64,000 bases of DNA from Chryseobacterium sp. S0630 (GCF_024158915.1 NZ_JAMZGF010000008.1:62001-126000), one strand, 5' to 3'; positions 1 to 8,536 are shown, counted from the first letter of the stretch. Notes: a model not told the origin generated them from the sequence alone. A program made the numbers and translations.

Positions 1-606
1 AGGTTGGTTGTTTTCGTCAAGAATTGAATTAACAACCCAAATATTCATATTTTTATTTACATCAGTAGCATCAATACCTCCGGTGCTGGCTTTTTTCATT
101 TGTTCAAGATCAGATCTCCAGCCTGTTTTTGTGCTCTGCTTACGGTTGGTTGCTACGAGTTTGAAACGGATTTTTACATCACCTGCCGCAGCTGGTTGAA
201 ATGCAGAAGGAATTTTATTAATATCAGAATTGGTTGCCCCATAATCGGCATTAAGTACAGCAATTTGTTCTGCGATTCTTGCATCAGAAACGTTTTGCGT
301 AGAAGTGTTGTAAATTACGTTAAAAACAACCGGGATTTCAACAGTTCCATCTGCAAGAACTTTTCCCACTTTAAGATTTTCTGCAAATTTTTCAGTACTG
401 AATTCAATATCAGCCATTTTTTGTTTTAGTGCAGGGTTTTTCAGAAGCATTGCTTGTCTGATTTCTTCTGATGGACAACCTCTTTTAAGAGCATTCGGAA
501 CAGTGTTTTCCTGATCCGGAGAAGTCTCGTTTTGATTGGTTAAGCTGTCGTTGTTGCACGCCGACATAAGGCCCAGAATCAGGGCTCCAAATAAGAATTT
601 TTTCAT
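1..606 (-). CDS. M43-like metalloprotease lipoprotein, partial (C-terminus beyond window)
   Basis: The reading frame is open from an ATG at 606 to the window edge (about 202 residues). It begins MKKFLFGALILGLMSAC, a lipoprotein signal with the lipobox Cys at residue 17. The visible part aligns nearly residue for residue with the N-terminal two thirds of the neighbour at 1016-2020, including the stretches STEKFA, VGKVLADGTVEIPV and NVSDARIAEQIAVLNADY, so the two are tandem paralogues. The zinc-binding part is not visible because it lies outside the window. By homology to the neighbour it should be a secreted pappalysin/cytophagalysin-type (M43) zinc protease anchored as a lipoprotein. The family call is inferred from the paralogue, not from a catalytic motif seen here. 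Confidence 0.8.
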   Translation of the reverse strand, partial: MKKFLFGALILGLMSACNNDSLTNQNETSPDQENTVPNALKRGCPSEEIRQAMLLKNPALKQKMADIEFSTEKFAENLKVGKVLADGTVEIPVVFNVIYNTSTQNVSDARIAEQIAVLNADYGATNSDINKIPSAFQPAAAGDVKIRFKLVATNRKQSTKTGWRSDLEQMKKASTGGIDATDVNKNMNIWVVNSILDENNQP

Positions 607-654
607 ATCGTTATAATATAATTTGGTTGAGGGCGTGAAATTATATCATTTGAA

Positions 655-668
655 ATTAATATGCAAAT
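655..668 (-). promoter_or_regulatory. Shared upstream motif ATTTGCATATTAAT (copy 1)
   Basis: On the minus strand this 14-mer lies 48 nt upstream of the start at 606. The same 14-mer occurs 44 nt upstream of the paralogue at 2020 and 26 nt upstream of the gene at 4890. The TTTG may be the core of a Bacteroidota -7 element, giving a short leader, but the TA half of TAnnTTTG is poorly matched. Confidence 0.45.
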
Positions 669-963
669 TATTTTCGCAAATATTTGATAAATAATTAATT
701 TTTATCCGATTTGATTGAATTTTAGTTAAAATTTGATATTTATTTTATATTTCACATTTAAGTGTATTTTAAGTGTAAATAATTTTATTGTTTTTCTGTT
801 TTTTGTAGAATATTTTTTATAATAAATCTGTGTAAGATGATTTTTAAAAACAAGTCAGAAACCATTGATTTTTCATCAGATTATATTCTAACACTTCCAG
901 TGGTGACTTTAATTTCAACGGTTTTCATTTGTATTTCTGAAACGGGAACAGACCAGAATAAAA

Positions 964-993
964 AAAATCTGTCTCAAACTCGAGACAGATTTT
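964..993 (-). terminator. Intrinsic terminator after the M43 protease gene
   Basis: A perfect 12-bp stem (AAAATCTGTCTC with GAGACAGATTTT, 6-nt loop) lies 22 nt past the stop of the 1016-2020 gene and is followed on the minus strand by a T-rich run. The rest of the 607-1015 gap is AT-rich and holds the upstream motif at 655-668; I see no gene in it. Confidence 0.85.
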
Positions 994-1015
994 AAATATG
1001 TAAAAGATTTTAATT

Positions 1016-2020
1016 TTAATACACTCTCAATCCGGATCTTGCGCCAGAAGAAGCTACTACAGACTGCATTCTTGTTTTTTGTCCTGCGGAGAACATAAAC
1101 ATAGCAGCATCATCTACATAATCCATATAGTTCATAAACATTACAGATCTTTGTACACCACTACACGTATTATATAGTGGGTAAGAAGGTTTTCCATAAT
1201 TAGCAGTAGTTTGTGTAGGAGTATCACTTACCTGGTCGTTTCCACAATTGGCATCTCCCCAGATATGTCTTAAGTTAAGATAGTGGCCTACCTCATGTGT
1301 TGCAGTTCTTCCCAGGTTGAAAGGAGAAGAAGCTCCGGTTTTTCCAAAATATGGTGCAGCAATTACAACACCATCATTCCATAAACCTGCAGATTCAGGG
1401 AAAGTGGCATATCCAAGAATAGTACGTCCCTGACTGGTCATTTTGCCTACAACCCATAAGTTTAAATAATTGGTAGGATTAGTAGCATCAATTCCACCTT
1501 TAGACGCTTTTTTCATATCATCATTAGTCGCCCAGCTTGTTTTTGAAGTGGATTTTCTAACGGTATTTACCAGTCTGAATTTTACTTTTGTATCACCAGA
1601 ACTTACGGTTTGGAATTCGGTTGGAATTTTATTAACATCACTGTTCGTGCCTGTATAGTCTGCATTCAATACTGCAATTTGTTCTGCAATTCTTGCATCA
1701 GAAACGTTTTCAGCTGTAGTTTTGTAGATGACATTTACGATAACAGGTATTTCTACAGTGCCATCAGCAAGAACTTTTCCAAATTTCAGATCATTGGCGA
1801 ACTTTTCTGTATTGCTTTCTAATGCCGCGAATCTTTGTTGAAGTTCAGGACTTTTTTTCAATGCTTCCTGTCTGATTTCCTCAGAAGCACAGCCTCGTTG
1901 GGCTAAACCTGCAGTAGTTGCATTTTCGTCAGTTGTGTTTTCATTTTGATTGGTAATGCTGTCATTGTTACATGCAGCCATTACAGTGAGCATAAAAGCT
2001 CCAAATAATAGTTTTTTCAT
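1016..2020 (-). CDS. M43-type zinc metalloprotease lipoprotein
   Basis: A 334-residue secreted protease. Residues 1-17 form a lipoprotein signal ending in VMAAC (Cys17), followed by a low-complexity N/T/E linker. The zinc motif HEVGHYLNLRH is at residues 242-252 (His242, His246, His252; Glu243 catalytic), and a Met-turn MNYMDY follows at 296-301. This layout matches pappalysin/cytophagalysin M43 proteases; the usual Gly of HExxHxxGxxH is replaced by Asn. Conserved Cys residues (259, 286) near the active site could form a disulfide. The start is the first ATG with a signal peptide. It is a tandem paralogue of the gene at 1-606, and each has its own upstream copy of the motif ATTTGCATATTAAT, so they appear separately transcribed. 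Substrate unknown. Confidence 0.9.
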   Translation of the reverse strand: MKKLLFGAFMLTVMAACNNDSITNQNENTTDENATTAGLAQRGCASEEIRQEALKKSPELQQRFAALESNTEKFANDLKFGKVLADGTVEIPVIVNVIYKTTAENVSDARIAEQIAVLNADYTGTNSDVNKIPTEFQTVSSGDTKVKFRLVNTVRKSTSKTSWATNDDMKKASKGGIDATNPTNYLNLWVVGKMTSQGRTILGYATFPESAGLWNDGVVIAAPYFGKTGASSPFNLGRTATHEVGHYLNLRHIWGDANCGNDQVSDTPTQTTANYGKPSYPLYNTCSGVQRSVMFMNYMDYVDDAAMFMFSAGQKTRMQSVVASSGARSGLRVY

Positions 2021-2064
2021 ATCAAAATCATTTAGGTTGAGGATGTGAAATTATATTATTTGAA

Positions 2065-2078
2065 ATTAATATGCAAAT
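2065..2078 (-). promoter_or_regulatory. Shared upstream motif ATTTGCATATTAAT (copy 2)
   Basis: Identical 14-mer to 655-668, 44 nt upstream of the start at 2020. The flanking bases of both copies are also alike (a shared stretch reading AATTTCAAAT just downstream), consistent with a duplicated promoter region for the two protease paralogues. Confidence 0.45.
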
Positions 2079-2268
2079 AAATTTTTGATTTCTTTGTAAG
2101 ATTGTTAATTATTATCTATGATTATTAGTTTTAGTTTAATGTTTTTTAAAATGTATTGAATTTTAATCAATTTTGAAAAATGTACTAATGTGATCTTAGT
2201 TTTTAATTATTTTGTATGAATTCTTTTCGTTTAAATTTGCTTTTGATAGAATTTTTTCATGGTAAAAT

Positions 2269-2910
2269 CTAATTTGCGAAACCATTTTTAATGGCAAAAA
2301 CGGCAAGCCCTACGCGGGTTTTCAAATCCAGTTTTTCACATAGTTGATCACGATAGCTTTCCACTGTTCTAGGACTGCAGCACATTCTGTCCGCAATTTC
2401 CTTATAGCTGAGTTCAGTTACTGTATATTTCAGGAACTCTTTTTCTCTGTCTGAAATTCTTATTGCAATCTCAGATTCCGTCTCTTTGTTAAGATTGGAA
2501 AATATAATTTTAGAAGCCCAGTCCGGGTAAAAAAAGCCATCACTATTGAGGCGGGTAAGTGCGGTTTCCAAATCTCTTGGATGGGTATTTTTTAGCAGAT
2601 AGCCTTTGGCGCCGCTCCTAATCATCTTAATTACACTATTGTCATCTCCCTGCATACTGAGAGCCATGATTTTAATATCAGGATGATTTTTGCTAAGCCA
2701 GGCTGCGGTTTCAAAACCGTCCATAATCGGCATGCTGATATCTAAAAGAATAATATCGGGAATGGCATTGCCTTCTTCGAATTTCTGGATGAGATCTTTC
2801 CCGTTTTCACTTACATAGATGACTTCAAATTCACTGAAATTACCAATAATTCCTTCCAGAGCTTTTGCAATAAGTATATGGTCGTCAACAATGACAATAG
2901 ATTTTTTCAT
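2269..2910 (-). CDS. LuxR/NarL-family response regulator
   Basis: A 213-residue two-component response regulator. The receiver domain spans residues 3-120, with acidic pocket Asp9/Asp10, phospho-acceptor Asp57 in ILLDIS and Lys107 in YLLKNT. A LuxR-type helix-turn-helix occupies about 150-210 (SDREKEFLKY, then the recognition helix around SPRTVESYRDQL). I chose the ATG at 2910 over an upstream in-frame ATG at 2970, because 2910 overlaps the kinase stop as ATGA (translational coupling) and starts exactly at the receiver domain. It should bind DNA after phosphorylation by the kinase encoded immediately upstream. Target genes are not evident; candidates are in the same operon or nearby. Confidence 0.92.
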   Translation of the reverse strand: MKKSIVIVDDHILIAKALEGIIGNFSEFEVIYVSENGKDLIQKFEEGNAIPDIILLDISMPIMDGFETAAWLSKNHPDIKIMALSMQGDDNSVIKMIRSGAKGYLLKNTHPRDLETALTRLNSDGFFYPDWASKIIFSNLNKETESEIAIRISDREKEFLKYTVTELSYKEIADRMCCSPRTVESYRDQLCEKLDLKTRVGLAVFAIKNGFAN

Positions 2911-3692
2911 GACTGTTTTTTTAAGATAATATTGATTTGTGTTCCTGCATTTTCCTGGCTTTCCATACAAAAACTTGCTCCTATGATTTCAGCTCTGTTT
3001 TTCATATTCGTGAGCCCTATTCCGTTGGATTTGATCTGTGAAGTATCAAACCCGATTCCATCATCACGAATATCAAGCTCCCAAAGAGTGTCTTCTGAAG
3101 TGTTCAGGTTTATAAAAATATTTTTACAACGGGAATGTTTTATACTGTTTTGAATAAATTCCTGAGTAATCCTAAGTAAAACATTTTTATGAACAAAGCC
3201 TAAATCCAGTTGTTTGAAATTGTGTTCAAAACTTACATGGCATTTTTTGAAGGAATTGGTGTTATCTACTTCTTCCTGAATCAAAGTTACAATTTCCTTC
3301 TGGTTGATATTATCATCTGTCAACGTTTTTGACAAGCTTCTAAGATCCTGCAGAGATTGATTAATAATCTGTGAAACCTGATCAATTCTTTCACTTGCTT
3401 CAGAAACTTTGTTTTCATAAAGCATCTGTTGTACATAAAGACTTACGAGGGTAAGTTTCTGGCCAATATTGTCATGCAATTCCCTGCCGATTTGCTGCAT
3501 GGTGGCTTGTTGTATTTCCAGTTGGGTAGACAGGAGTTCTCTCTGATGAAGTTCGTTTTTTCTTTCAATTTCATTTAAGTATTCTTTTTTCCGTTGTCTG
3601 TAATTCCGGATATAGATAAATACGGCTATTACAAACATCAAAAAAAAGATGTTGAATGAAATAAGAGTGATTAAGAGTTCTGTCTTCCCCAT
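2907..3692 (-). CDS. NarL-type sensor histidine kinase (HisKA_3)
   Basis: A 261-residue membrane kinase. One transmembrane helix (about residues 6-28) is followed by a charged coiled coil (30-65), then an HisKA_3 dimerisation/phospho-acceptor box ELHDNIGQ with His73, then a GHKL ATPase domain with N-box around Asn182, DDGIGF (210-215) and GIGLTNM (224-230). There is no extracellular sensor domain, so the signal is probably sensed through the membrane helix or the partner membrane protein at 3671-4318, whose 3' end overlaps this gene by 22 nt. The stop overlaps the regulator start (ATGA). Such short kinases of Bacteroidota usually pair with LuxR-type regulators as here. Confidence 0.92.
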   Translation of the reverse strand: MGKTELLITLISFNIFFLMFVIAVFIYIRNYRQRKKEYLNEIERKNELHQRELLSTQLEIQQATMQQIGRELHDNIGQKLTLVSLYVQQMLYENKVSEASERIDQVSQIINQSLQDLRSLSKTLTDDNINQKEIVTLIQEEVDNTNSFKKCHVSFEHNFKQLDLGFVHKNVLLRITQEFIQNSIKHSRCKNIFINLNTSEDTLWELDIRDDGIGFDTSQIKSNGIGLTNMKNRAEIIGASFCMESQENAGTQINIILKKQS

Positions 3693-4318
3693 ATGAATGA
3701 ACTTGCAAATAAAATATACATCACTGCTCCTGAAACCTGAAAATATATAAAATAAATATCCCAGATATCAATATATTTCCAAAGAAGAGAGTTAAATGTC
3801 ATAAATGGTAGATTAGCGATGTAAAAAAGCGTTACTCCCAGATTGATATAAAACATTTTGTTTTTACTGAAATTGAGAATCTCAGATGAATTAACCTGTT
3901 TATAAAATTCCATAATGACAAGAGCCATTAAGAGCAGACAACCTATATTATAATTGAAAGAAAAGATTACTTTCTTTTCCGGGAAAAAAAGTGCCCTGAG
4001 AACATATGTTAAAAGATATGTTCCTGTTAAGATATAGAATAGTTTTGTTTTCTTTAGAGATTCTTTTGCATACAGCCAATAAAAAAATATAAACTGCAAT
4101 GGAATCACAAAATAGTTATGAAAATTTATTCTGTCTATTTTAAGCGGTTTTTCTCCCCATTTTACAGCTGATTCACATAAAAAAATAACAATCAGATAAA
4201 TGGCCAGATATTTCCAATGTAGTTTTTTTACGCGATTATAATAAATAAGGGAGGTTATGGCAGCAAAGGCTTCTCCCCAATACATAAATGAAGAAAAAAA
4301 TTTTTGAATCTCAGTCAT
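3671..4318 (-). CDS. Multi-pass membrane protein of the two-component operon
   Basis: A 215-residue, strongly hydrophobic protein with about six or seven predicted membrane helices and no recognisable enzymatic motif. It overlaps the histidine kinase by 22 nt and lies 26 nt downstream of the 4345-4890 gene, so all four genes form one operon. The position suggests a sensory or accessory membrane module for a kinase that lacks its own input domain; that role is inference. I do not recognise a named family. Confidence 0.75.
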   Translation of the reverse strand: MTEIQKFFSSFMYWGEAFAAITSLIYYNRVKKLHWKYLAIYLIVIFLCESAVKWGEKPLKIDRINFHNYFVIPLQFIFFYWLYAKESLKKTKLFYILTGTYLLTYVLRALFFPEKKVIFSFNYNIGCLLLMALVIMEFYKQVNSSEILNFSKNKMFYINLGVTLFYIANLPFMTFNSLLWKYIDIWDIYFIYFQVSGAVMYILFASSFIWGRQNS

Positions 4319-4344
4319 GCTGTGTTTAAGGATATGAATGGTAA

Positions 4345-4890
4345 TTAATAAGATGTACCCAACGGAGGTGATGGTGGAATAAGTGTTCCGCTATTTTCTC
4401 CCAAACCATTATCTTCACCTTCTCCTTCACCTTCTCCTCCCAGACCTGTGACAGATCGTGCATTTAATGCCATTGATTTTCCGTTAGCACCTTGGAAAGG
4501 ATTGAAATCATAATCAATAAGTTCTCCTGCTTCATCGGCTTTTTTCAATGTTGGGATCATTACCAGAGTGTGTTTTTCTGCATATTCTTCAGGAACAGGG
4601 TGAGAATCCATAATAGACCAGTTTTCCTGTTTTGGATAAGAGGCGTAATAAAATCTTATTCCCAGATCTTCTTCAGAGGTGGCAGGATCCACTTTTGCTG
4701 CTTCTTCTTCAATTTTTGCAATAAAACTTTTTAATTTCGGAAGGTCAAACCAAATAGAATGAGCGTCTTGTATTCCTAAAGTGTTATTGATAGCACTTAA
4801 ATGATTTTGACGGTAATTTTCAATCAGAGCCTGAATAAGACTGTTTGACATAGTCCCAGGCTGTAATGGATTGTTTGATTCTGTATTCAT
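4345..4890 (-). CDS. Hypothetical acidic protein with Gly-Glu repeat, first gene of two-component operon
   Basis: A 181-residue soluble protein with no signal peptide and no family I recognise. The N-terminal half is helical, the centre contains FYYASYPKQ and HTLVMIPT, and the C-terminus carries a short repeat GGEGEGEGEDNGLGEN followed by a Pro-rich tail. The acidic repeat is encoded by near-identical codons, so its length may vary between strains. It is the promoter-proximal gene of the operon with the membrane protein, kinase and regulator. The same upstream 14-mer found before the two M43 lipoproteins precedes it. It could be a regulatory ligand or an effector; neither can be shown from sequence. 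Confidence 0.75.
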   Translation of the reverse strand: MNTESNNPLQPGTMSNSLIQALIENYRQNHLSAINNTLGIQDAHSIWFDLPKLKSFIAKIEEEAAKVDPATSEEDLGIRFYYASYPKQENWSIMDSHPVPEEYAEKHTLVMIPTLKKADEAGELIDYDFNPFQGANGKSMALNARSVTGLGGEGEGEGEDNGLGENSGTLIPPSPPLGTSY

Positions 4891-4916
4891 AGCTTAGTGG
4901 TTTACGGTAAAACTCA

Positions 4917-4930
4917 ATTAATATGCAAAT
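4917..4930 (-). promoter_or_regulatory. Shared upstream motif ATTTGCATATTAAT (copy 3)
   Basis: Third identical copy of the 14-mer, 26 nt upstream of the start at 4890. All three copies have the same orientation relative to their gene, which favours a promoter or regulatory role over chance. Confidence 0.45.
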
Positions 4931-5058
4931 CTCGTAAAAAATATTATAGAAAATGTATTTACGAATTGGGAATTACACTGTTATTTTTACCGTGTTTTTA
5001 CGGATTGCATGAAAGGTTTAATGATTTAGATCCTACTCAAAGAAGATTTCACACTATA

Positions 5059-5091
5059 AAAAAGCGGAGAAATATGCTTTCCCCGCTTTTT
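5059..5091 (-). terminator. Intrinsic terminator after the 5094-5246 peptide gene
   Basis: A 14-bp stem with one mismatch (AAAAAGCGGAGAAA with TTTCCCCGCTTTTT, 5-nt loop). It starts just past the stop codon of the small peptide gene. On the minus strand the stem ends in a T run. Confidence 0.8.
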
Positions 5092-5093
5092 CT

Positions 5094-5246
5094 TTAAATG
5101 CATGGATACTTTCTCCAATCCCTGCAAGTGTAATCTACAGTACAACAGAGGCCTTGAGGGCAGCTCCAGTCTTCGCCACACGCAATTGGGAATGGTTCAA
5201 TTCCGCCATCAATTTTCTTTAATTCATTTCTTTTTAGTTTTTTCAT
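5094..5246 (-). CDS. Six-Cys double-glycine-leader peptide (bacteriocin-like)
   Basis: A 50-residue peptide, MKKLKRNELKKIDGG followed by a 35-residue core. The leader is the type cut after Gly-Gly by C39-peptidase ABC exporters. The core holds six Cys (23, 29, 34, 35, 41, 49) including CPQGLCC, suggesting three disulfides. I chose the ATG at 5246 rather than the one at 5294, because the leader consensus begins exactly there. No exporter or immunity gene is adjacent; the nearest candidate exporter is at 56231-58426. The core pattern C-P-x-G-x-C-C recurs in the peptide at 25889-26050. Role (bacteriocin, signal or other) is unknown. Confidence 0.8.
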   Translation of the reverse strand: MKKLKRNELKKIDGGIEPFPIACGEDWSCPQGLCCTVDYTCRDWRKYPCI

Positions 5247-5319
5247 GTTGATTTTGTTTAAGTTATTAGAATAGTAAATATAATTATATTTCACTTAATA
5301 AGGATAAATTGAATAAAAA

Positions 5320-5353
5320 AATAAGTGCTGCAGATTATTCTACAGCACTTATT
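5320..5353 (-). terminator. Intrinsic terminator after clpB
   Basis: An 11-bp stem (AATAAGTGCTG with CAGCACTTATT) with further pairing inside the loop. It lies 32 nt past the clpB stop and is followed on the minus strand by a T run. It separates clpB from the small peptide gene. Confidence 0.85.
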
Positions 5354-5384
5354 CACAAAAATAATGTATATGAAAAAAACTATT

Positions 5385-7979
5385 TTATTGTTCGGTAGGT
5401 CGGAAAACTAATCCTGTTTCTACAAAATAATCCAATGTAATTCTGTCTCCGTCATTCACATTTCCGGCAAGAATTTCTTTAGACAATTTGTTTAAAACTT
5501 CCTGTTGGATTACTCTTTTCAATGGTCTTGCTCCGAAAGCAGGATCATATCCTTTATCCATCAGATAATCTACGGCATCCTGAGTGAAAGTCATAATGAT
5601 GTTTCGTTTAGATAACATTTCATTGAATCCTCTCAATTGATACTGAACGATTTTTCCGATTTCTTTTTTCTTTAAAGGCTGGAAGAGTACAATTTCATCA
5701 ATTCTGTTCAGGAATTCCGGACGCAGTGTCTGTTTTAAAAGATCGAAAACTTCATCTTTCGTTTTATCTACAATTTCATCCTGGTTTTCCTCAGTAAGGT
5801 TTTCAAAATTCTCCTGAATCAGATGCGAACCTAAATTCGAAGTCATGATGATGATCGAATTTTTGAAATTCACCACTCGTCCCTTATTATCTGTCAGACG
5901 TCCATCATCCAGAACCTGAAGTAATGTATTAAACACATCAGGGTGGGCTTTTTCAATCTCGTCTAAAAGCACTACGGAATAAGGTCTTCTTCTTACTGCC
6001 TCAGTTAATTGTCCGCCTTCATCATAACCTACATATCCCGGAGGAGCTCCTACCAATCTTGAAACACTGTGACGTTCCTGATATTCACTCATATCAATTC
6101 TTGTCATATTGTTTTCATCATCGAATAAGAATTCTGCCAATGCTTTTGCCAGCTCAGTTTTACCGACTCCGGTTGTTCCCAGGAACAAGAATGAACCGAT
6201 AGGTTTTTTATCATCGCTCAATCCTGCTCTGTTTCTTCTGATCGCATCAGCAACCGCCTGAATCGCTTCATCCTGTCCTACAACTCTGTGGTGTAGTTCA
6301 GTTTCAAGATTCAATAATTTTTCTCTTTCGGATTGTAATAATTTGGTAACCGGAATACCTGTCCATTTACCAATTACTTCGGAGATGTTTTCTGCAGTAA
6401 CTTCTTCTTTAATCAGTTCATTCTGATGATTCTGCATTTCCAGCTCTACTTTGGCTAGTTCTTCCTCTTTTTCACGAAGTTTTCCATATTGGATCTCCGC
6501 TACTTTTGCATAATCTCCTGCTCTGGAAGCTCTTTCTGCCTCGTGTTTCAGAGATTCTATATCTTTTTTGATCTGGGTAAGATCTTCACTTTTCTGTTTT
6601 TCTTTCAGCCATTTGGCATTGATCTCATTTCTCTGTTCGGAAATTTTAGCAATATCTTCCTTCAGATGATCAATTTTAGTCTGATTACCTTCTCTTGAGA
6701 TAGCTGCCAGTTCAATTTCCAACTGCATCAGTCTTCTGTCCAGAACGTCCAGCTCTTCCGGCTTGGAATTGATTTCCATTCTCAATTTTGCAGAAGCTTC
6801 ATCAATAAGGTCAATCGCTTTGTCCGGTAAGAAACGGTCTGAAATATATCTTTGAGACATTTCTACCGCAGCAATAATTGCCTCATCTTTGATTCTTACT
6901 TTGTGGTGCGCTTCGTATTTATCTTTAATACCACGAAGGATAGAGATTGCAGATTCTGTATCCGGTTCTTCCACCATTACTTTCTGGAAACGTCTTTCCA
7001 ACGCTTTGTCTTTTTCAAAATACTTTTGGTATTCATTCAAAGTAGTGGCACCAATGGCTCTTAATTCTCCTCTTGCCAAGGCTGGTTTTAAGATGTTGGC
7101 TGCATCCATTGCTCCTTCACCGCCTCCGGCTCCAACTAAAGTGTGGATCTCATCAATGAAAAGAATTATCTGTCCATCAGACTTGATTACTTCATTCACA
7201 ACGGATTTTAAACGCTCTTCAAATTCACCTTTATATTTTGCTCCGGCGATCAAAGCTCCCATATCCAGAGAGAACAGCGTTTTATCCATCAGGTTTTCAG
7301 GAACGTCACCGCTGATAATTCTGTGGGCAATTCCCTCAGCAATCGCAGTTTTACCTACACCGGGTTCCCCAATAAGGATTGGGTTGTTTTTAGTTCTTCT
7401 GGAAAGGATCTGTAAAACCCTTCTGATCTCTTCATCACGCCCGATTACCGGATCCAGTTTTCCTTCAGCTGCTAACTCGTTAAAGTTTTTAGCATATTTA
7501 TTTAAGGATTGATAAGTTTCCTCTGAGCTTGCAGAAGTGGCTTTGCTTCCTTTTCTTAATTCTTTAATAGCACCATCCAAAAGATTTCTGGTTACACCCA
7601 TATCTTTCAGCATTTTGGATACTTCGGAAGTGGTTTCCAGAAGAGATAACCATAAATGCTCAATCGTTACATATTCGTCACCCATTTTTTTAGCGATGTT
7701 GGGTGCATCCAGTAATACTTTATTAGCAGATTGTGAAAGATAAATGTTTCCTCCCTGTACTTTAGGAAGTTTCTCTAGATTTTCACGGTTTCGCTCTCTT
7801 ACTAAATTAGCATCTGCTTCAGATTTTTTTAATAAGAATGGCGATATATTTTCATCTACCTGGAAGATTCCTTCAAGGAGATGTTGAGGTTCGATACTTT
7901 GATTGCCCAGTTCCATAGCAACCTGTTGTGCTGCCTGGATGGCTTCCTGTGATTTTACAGTATATTGGTTTAAGTTCAT
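5385..7979 (-). CDS. clpB: ATP-dependent disaggregase ClpB
   Basis: An 864-residue protein of the usual ClpB length. An N-terminal Clp repeat domain (1-145) is followed by the first AAA+ module (Walker A GEPGVGKT at 204-211), a long charged coiled-coil middle domain (about 400-530), which distinguishes ClpB from ClpA/C, and the second AAA+ module (Walker A GTTGVGKT near 607-614). As a cytosolic hexamer it extracts polypeptides from aggregates, working with DnaK. It is monocistronic, with its own terminator downstream. I see no CIRCE element upstream; the 557-bp gap upstream is AT-rich. Confidence 0.98.
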   Translation of the reverse strand: MNLNQYTVKSQEAIQAAQQVAMELGNQSIEPQHLLEGIFQVDENISPFLLKKSEADANLVRERNRENLEKLPKVQGGNIYLSQSANKVLLDAPNIAKKMGDEYVTIEHLWLSLLETTSEVSKMLKDMGVTRNLLDGAIKELRKGSKATSASSEETYQSLNKYAKNFNELAAEGKLDPVIGRDEEIRRVLQILSRRTKNNPILIGEPGVGKTAIAEGIAHRIISGDVPENLMDKTLFSLDMGALIAGAKYKGEFEERLKSVVNEVIKSDGQIILFIDEIHTLVGAGGGEGAMDAANILKPALARGELRAIGATTLNEYQKYFEKDKALERRFQKVMVEEPDTESAISILRGIKDKYEAHHKVRIKDEAIIAAVEMSQRYISDRFLPDKAIDLIDEASAKLRMEINSKPEELDVLDRRLMQLEIELAAISREGNQTKIDHLKEDIAKISEQRNEINAKWLKEKQKSEDLTQIKKDIESLKHEAERASRAGDYAKVAEIQYGKLREKEEELAKVELEMQNHQNELIKEEVTAENISEVIGKWTGIPVTKLLQSEREKLLNLETELHHRVVGQDEAIQAVADAIRRNRAGLSDDKKPIGSFLFLGTTGVGKTELAKALAEFLFDDENNMTRIDMSEYQERHSVSRLVGAPPGYVGYDEGGQLTEAVRRRPYSVVLLDEIEKAHPDVFNTLLQVLDDGRLTDNKGRVVNFKNSIIIMTSNLGSHLIQENFENLTEENQDEIVDKTKDEVFDLLKQTLRPEFLNRIDEIVLFQPLKKKEIGKIVQYQLRGFNEMLSKRNIIMTFTQDAVDYLMDKGYDPAFGARPLKRVIQQEVLNKLSKEILAGNVNDGDRITLDYFVETGLVFRPTEQ

Positions 7980-8052
7980 ATTTTTATATATTTTTGGTAA
8001 TGGTTTGTTTAAAGTTTAGTTTTCAATTTGTTTAAACTTTTGTTTTTGAAAC

Positions 8053-8159
8053 ATTAAGATTGTATTAAGGTTTTTAGAGTATTAAGATAAGCTTCGCTTT
8101 AAGCTTAAAATCAGAATGATTCATCTTAACTATACTTTATTTCTTAAATCTTTCTTAAT
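8053..8159. repeat. Imperfect inverted repeat in the clpB-paaR intergenic gap
   Basis: The left part repeats ATTAAGAT / ATTAAGG / ATTAAGATAAG and the right part carries the complementary CTTAACTATA, TTCTTAAATC and TTTCTTAAT, so the two halves can fold on each other imperfectly. The organisation (short near-periodic units, folded back) resembles the repeat elements inside the paa cluster, though the unit differs. The remainder of 7980-8536 is AT-rich; apart from the promoter-like box at 8518-8525 I see nothing else in it. Confidence 0.5.
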
Positions 8160-8517
8160 GGTTCTAATATATATCCAATTTTTTTTGATAAGTTTAAACA
8201 ACTTCTTTTAAAAAACATCAAGAAACCAAATTCTGAGGCTTAGTTTCTTAATGCCATCAATTATTTAATCATTTATTCGATGACTGTATCGCAAAAACTG
8301 TTCAATTATTAAATTTACAAAAAAATAGGACAAATTTTCCGGATATTGTATTTTTAACGGAAATTTAACTTGACAAAATTTCCGATTTCGTAATTATTTC
8401 TTGGAAATCCATGAACAAAAAGTCATAGCAAGGTAAAATAACTTAAGATTGAAACTGAAGATGATGGGTCTTTTTTCTTTTTATGCTCAAAAAATGACCA
8501 GTTTAATTCAGAATAAT

Positions 8518-8525
8518 TACTTTTG
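8518..8525 (+). promoter_or_regulatory. Possible -7 box TACTTTTG of the TetR-family gene
   Basis: Perfect TAnnTTTG match 11 nt before the ATG at 8537. No clear TTG at -33 spacing. If used, the leader would be only a few nucleotides. Confidence 0.4.
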
Positions 8526-8536
8526 CATTTTACCAG

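Noticed and set aside
4897..5097. 66-codon plus-strand frame between the two-component operon and the peptide gene
   Set aside because: Runs through the promoter motif and the terminator hairpin; no recognisable sequence.
6889..7512. 207-codon open frame on the plus strand
   Set aside because: Lies wholly antisense to clpB with the reading shift typical of a shadow; no domain and no neighbour.
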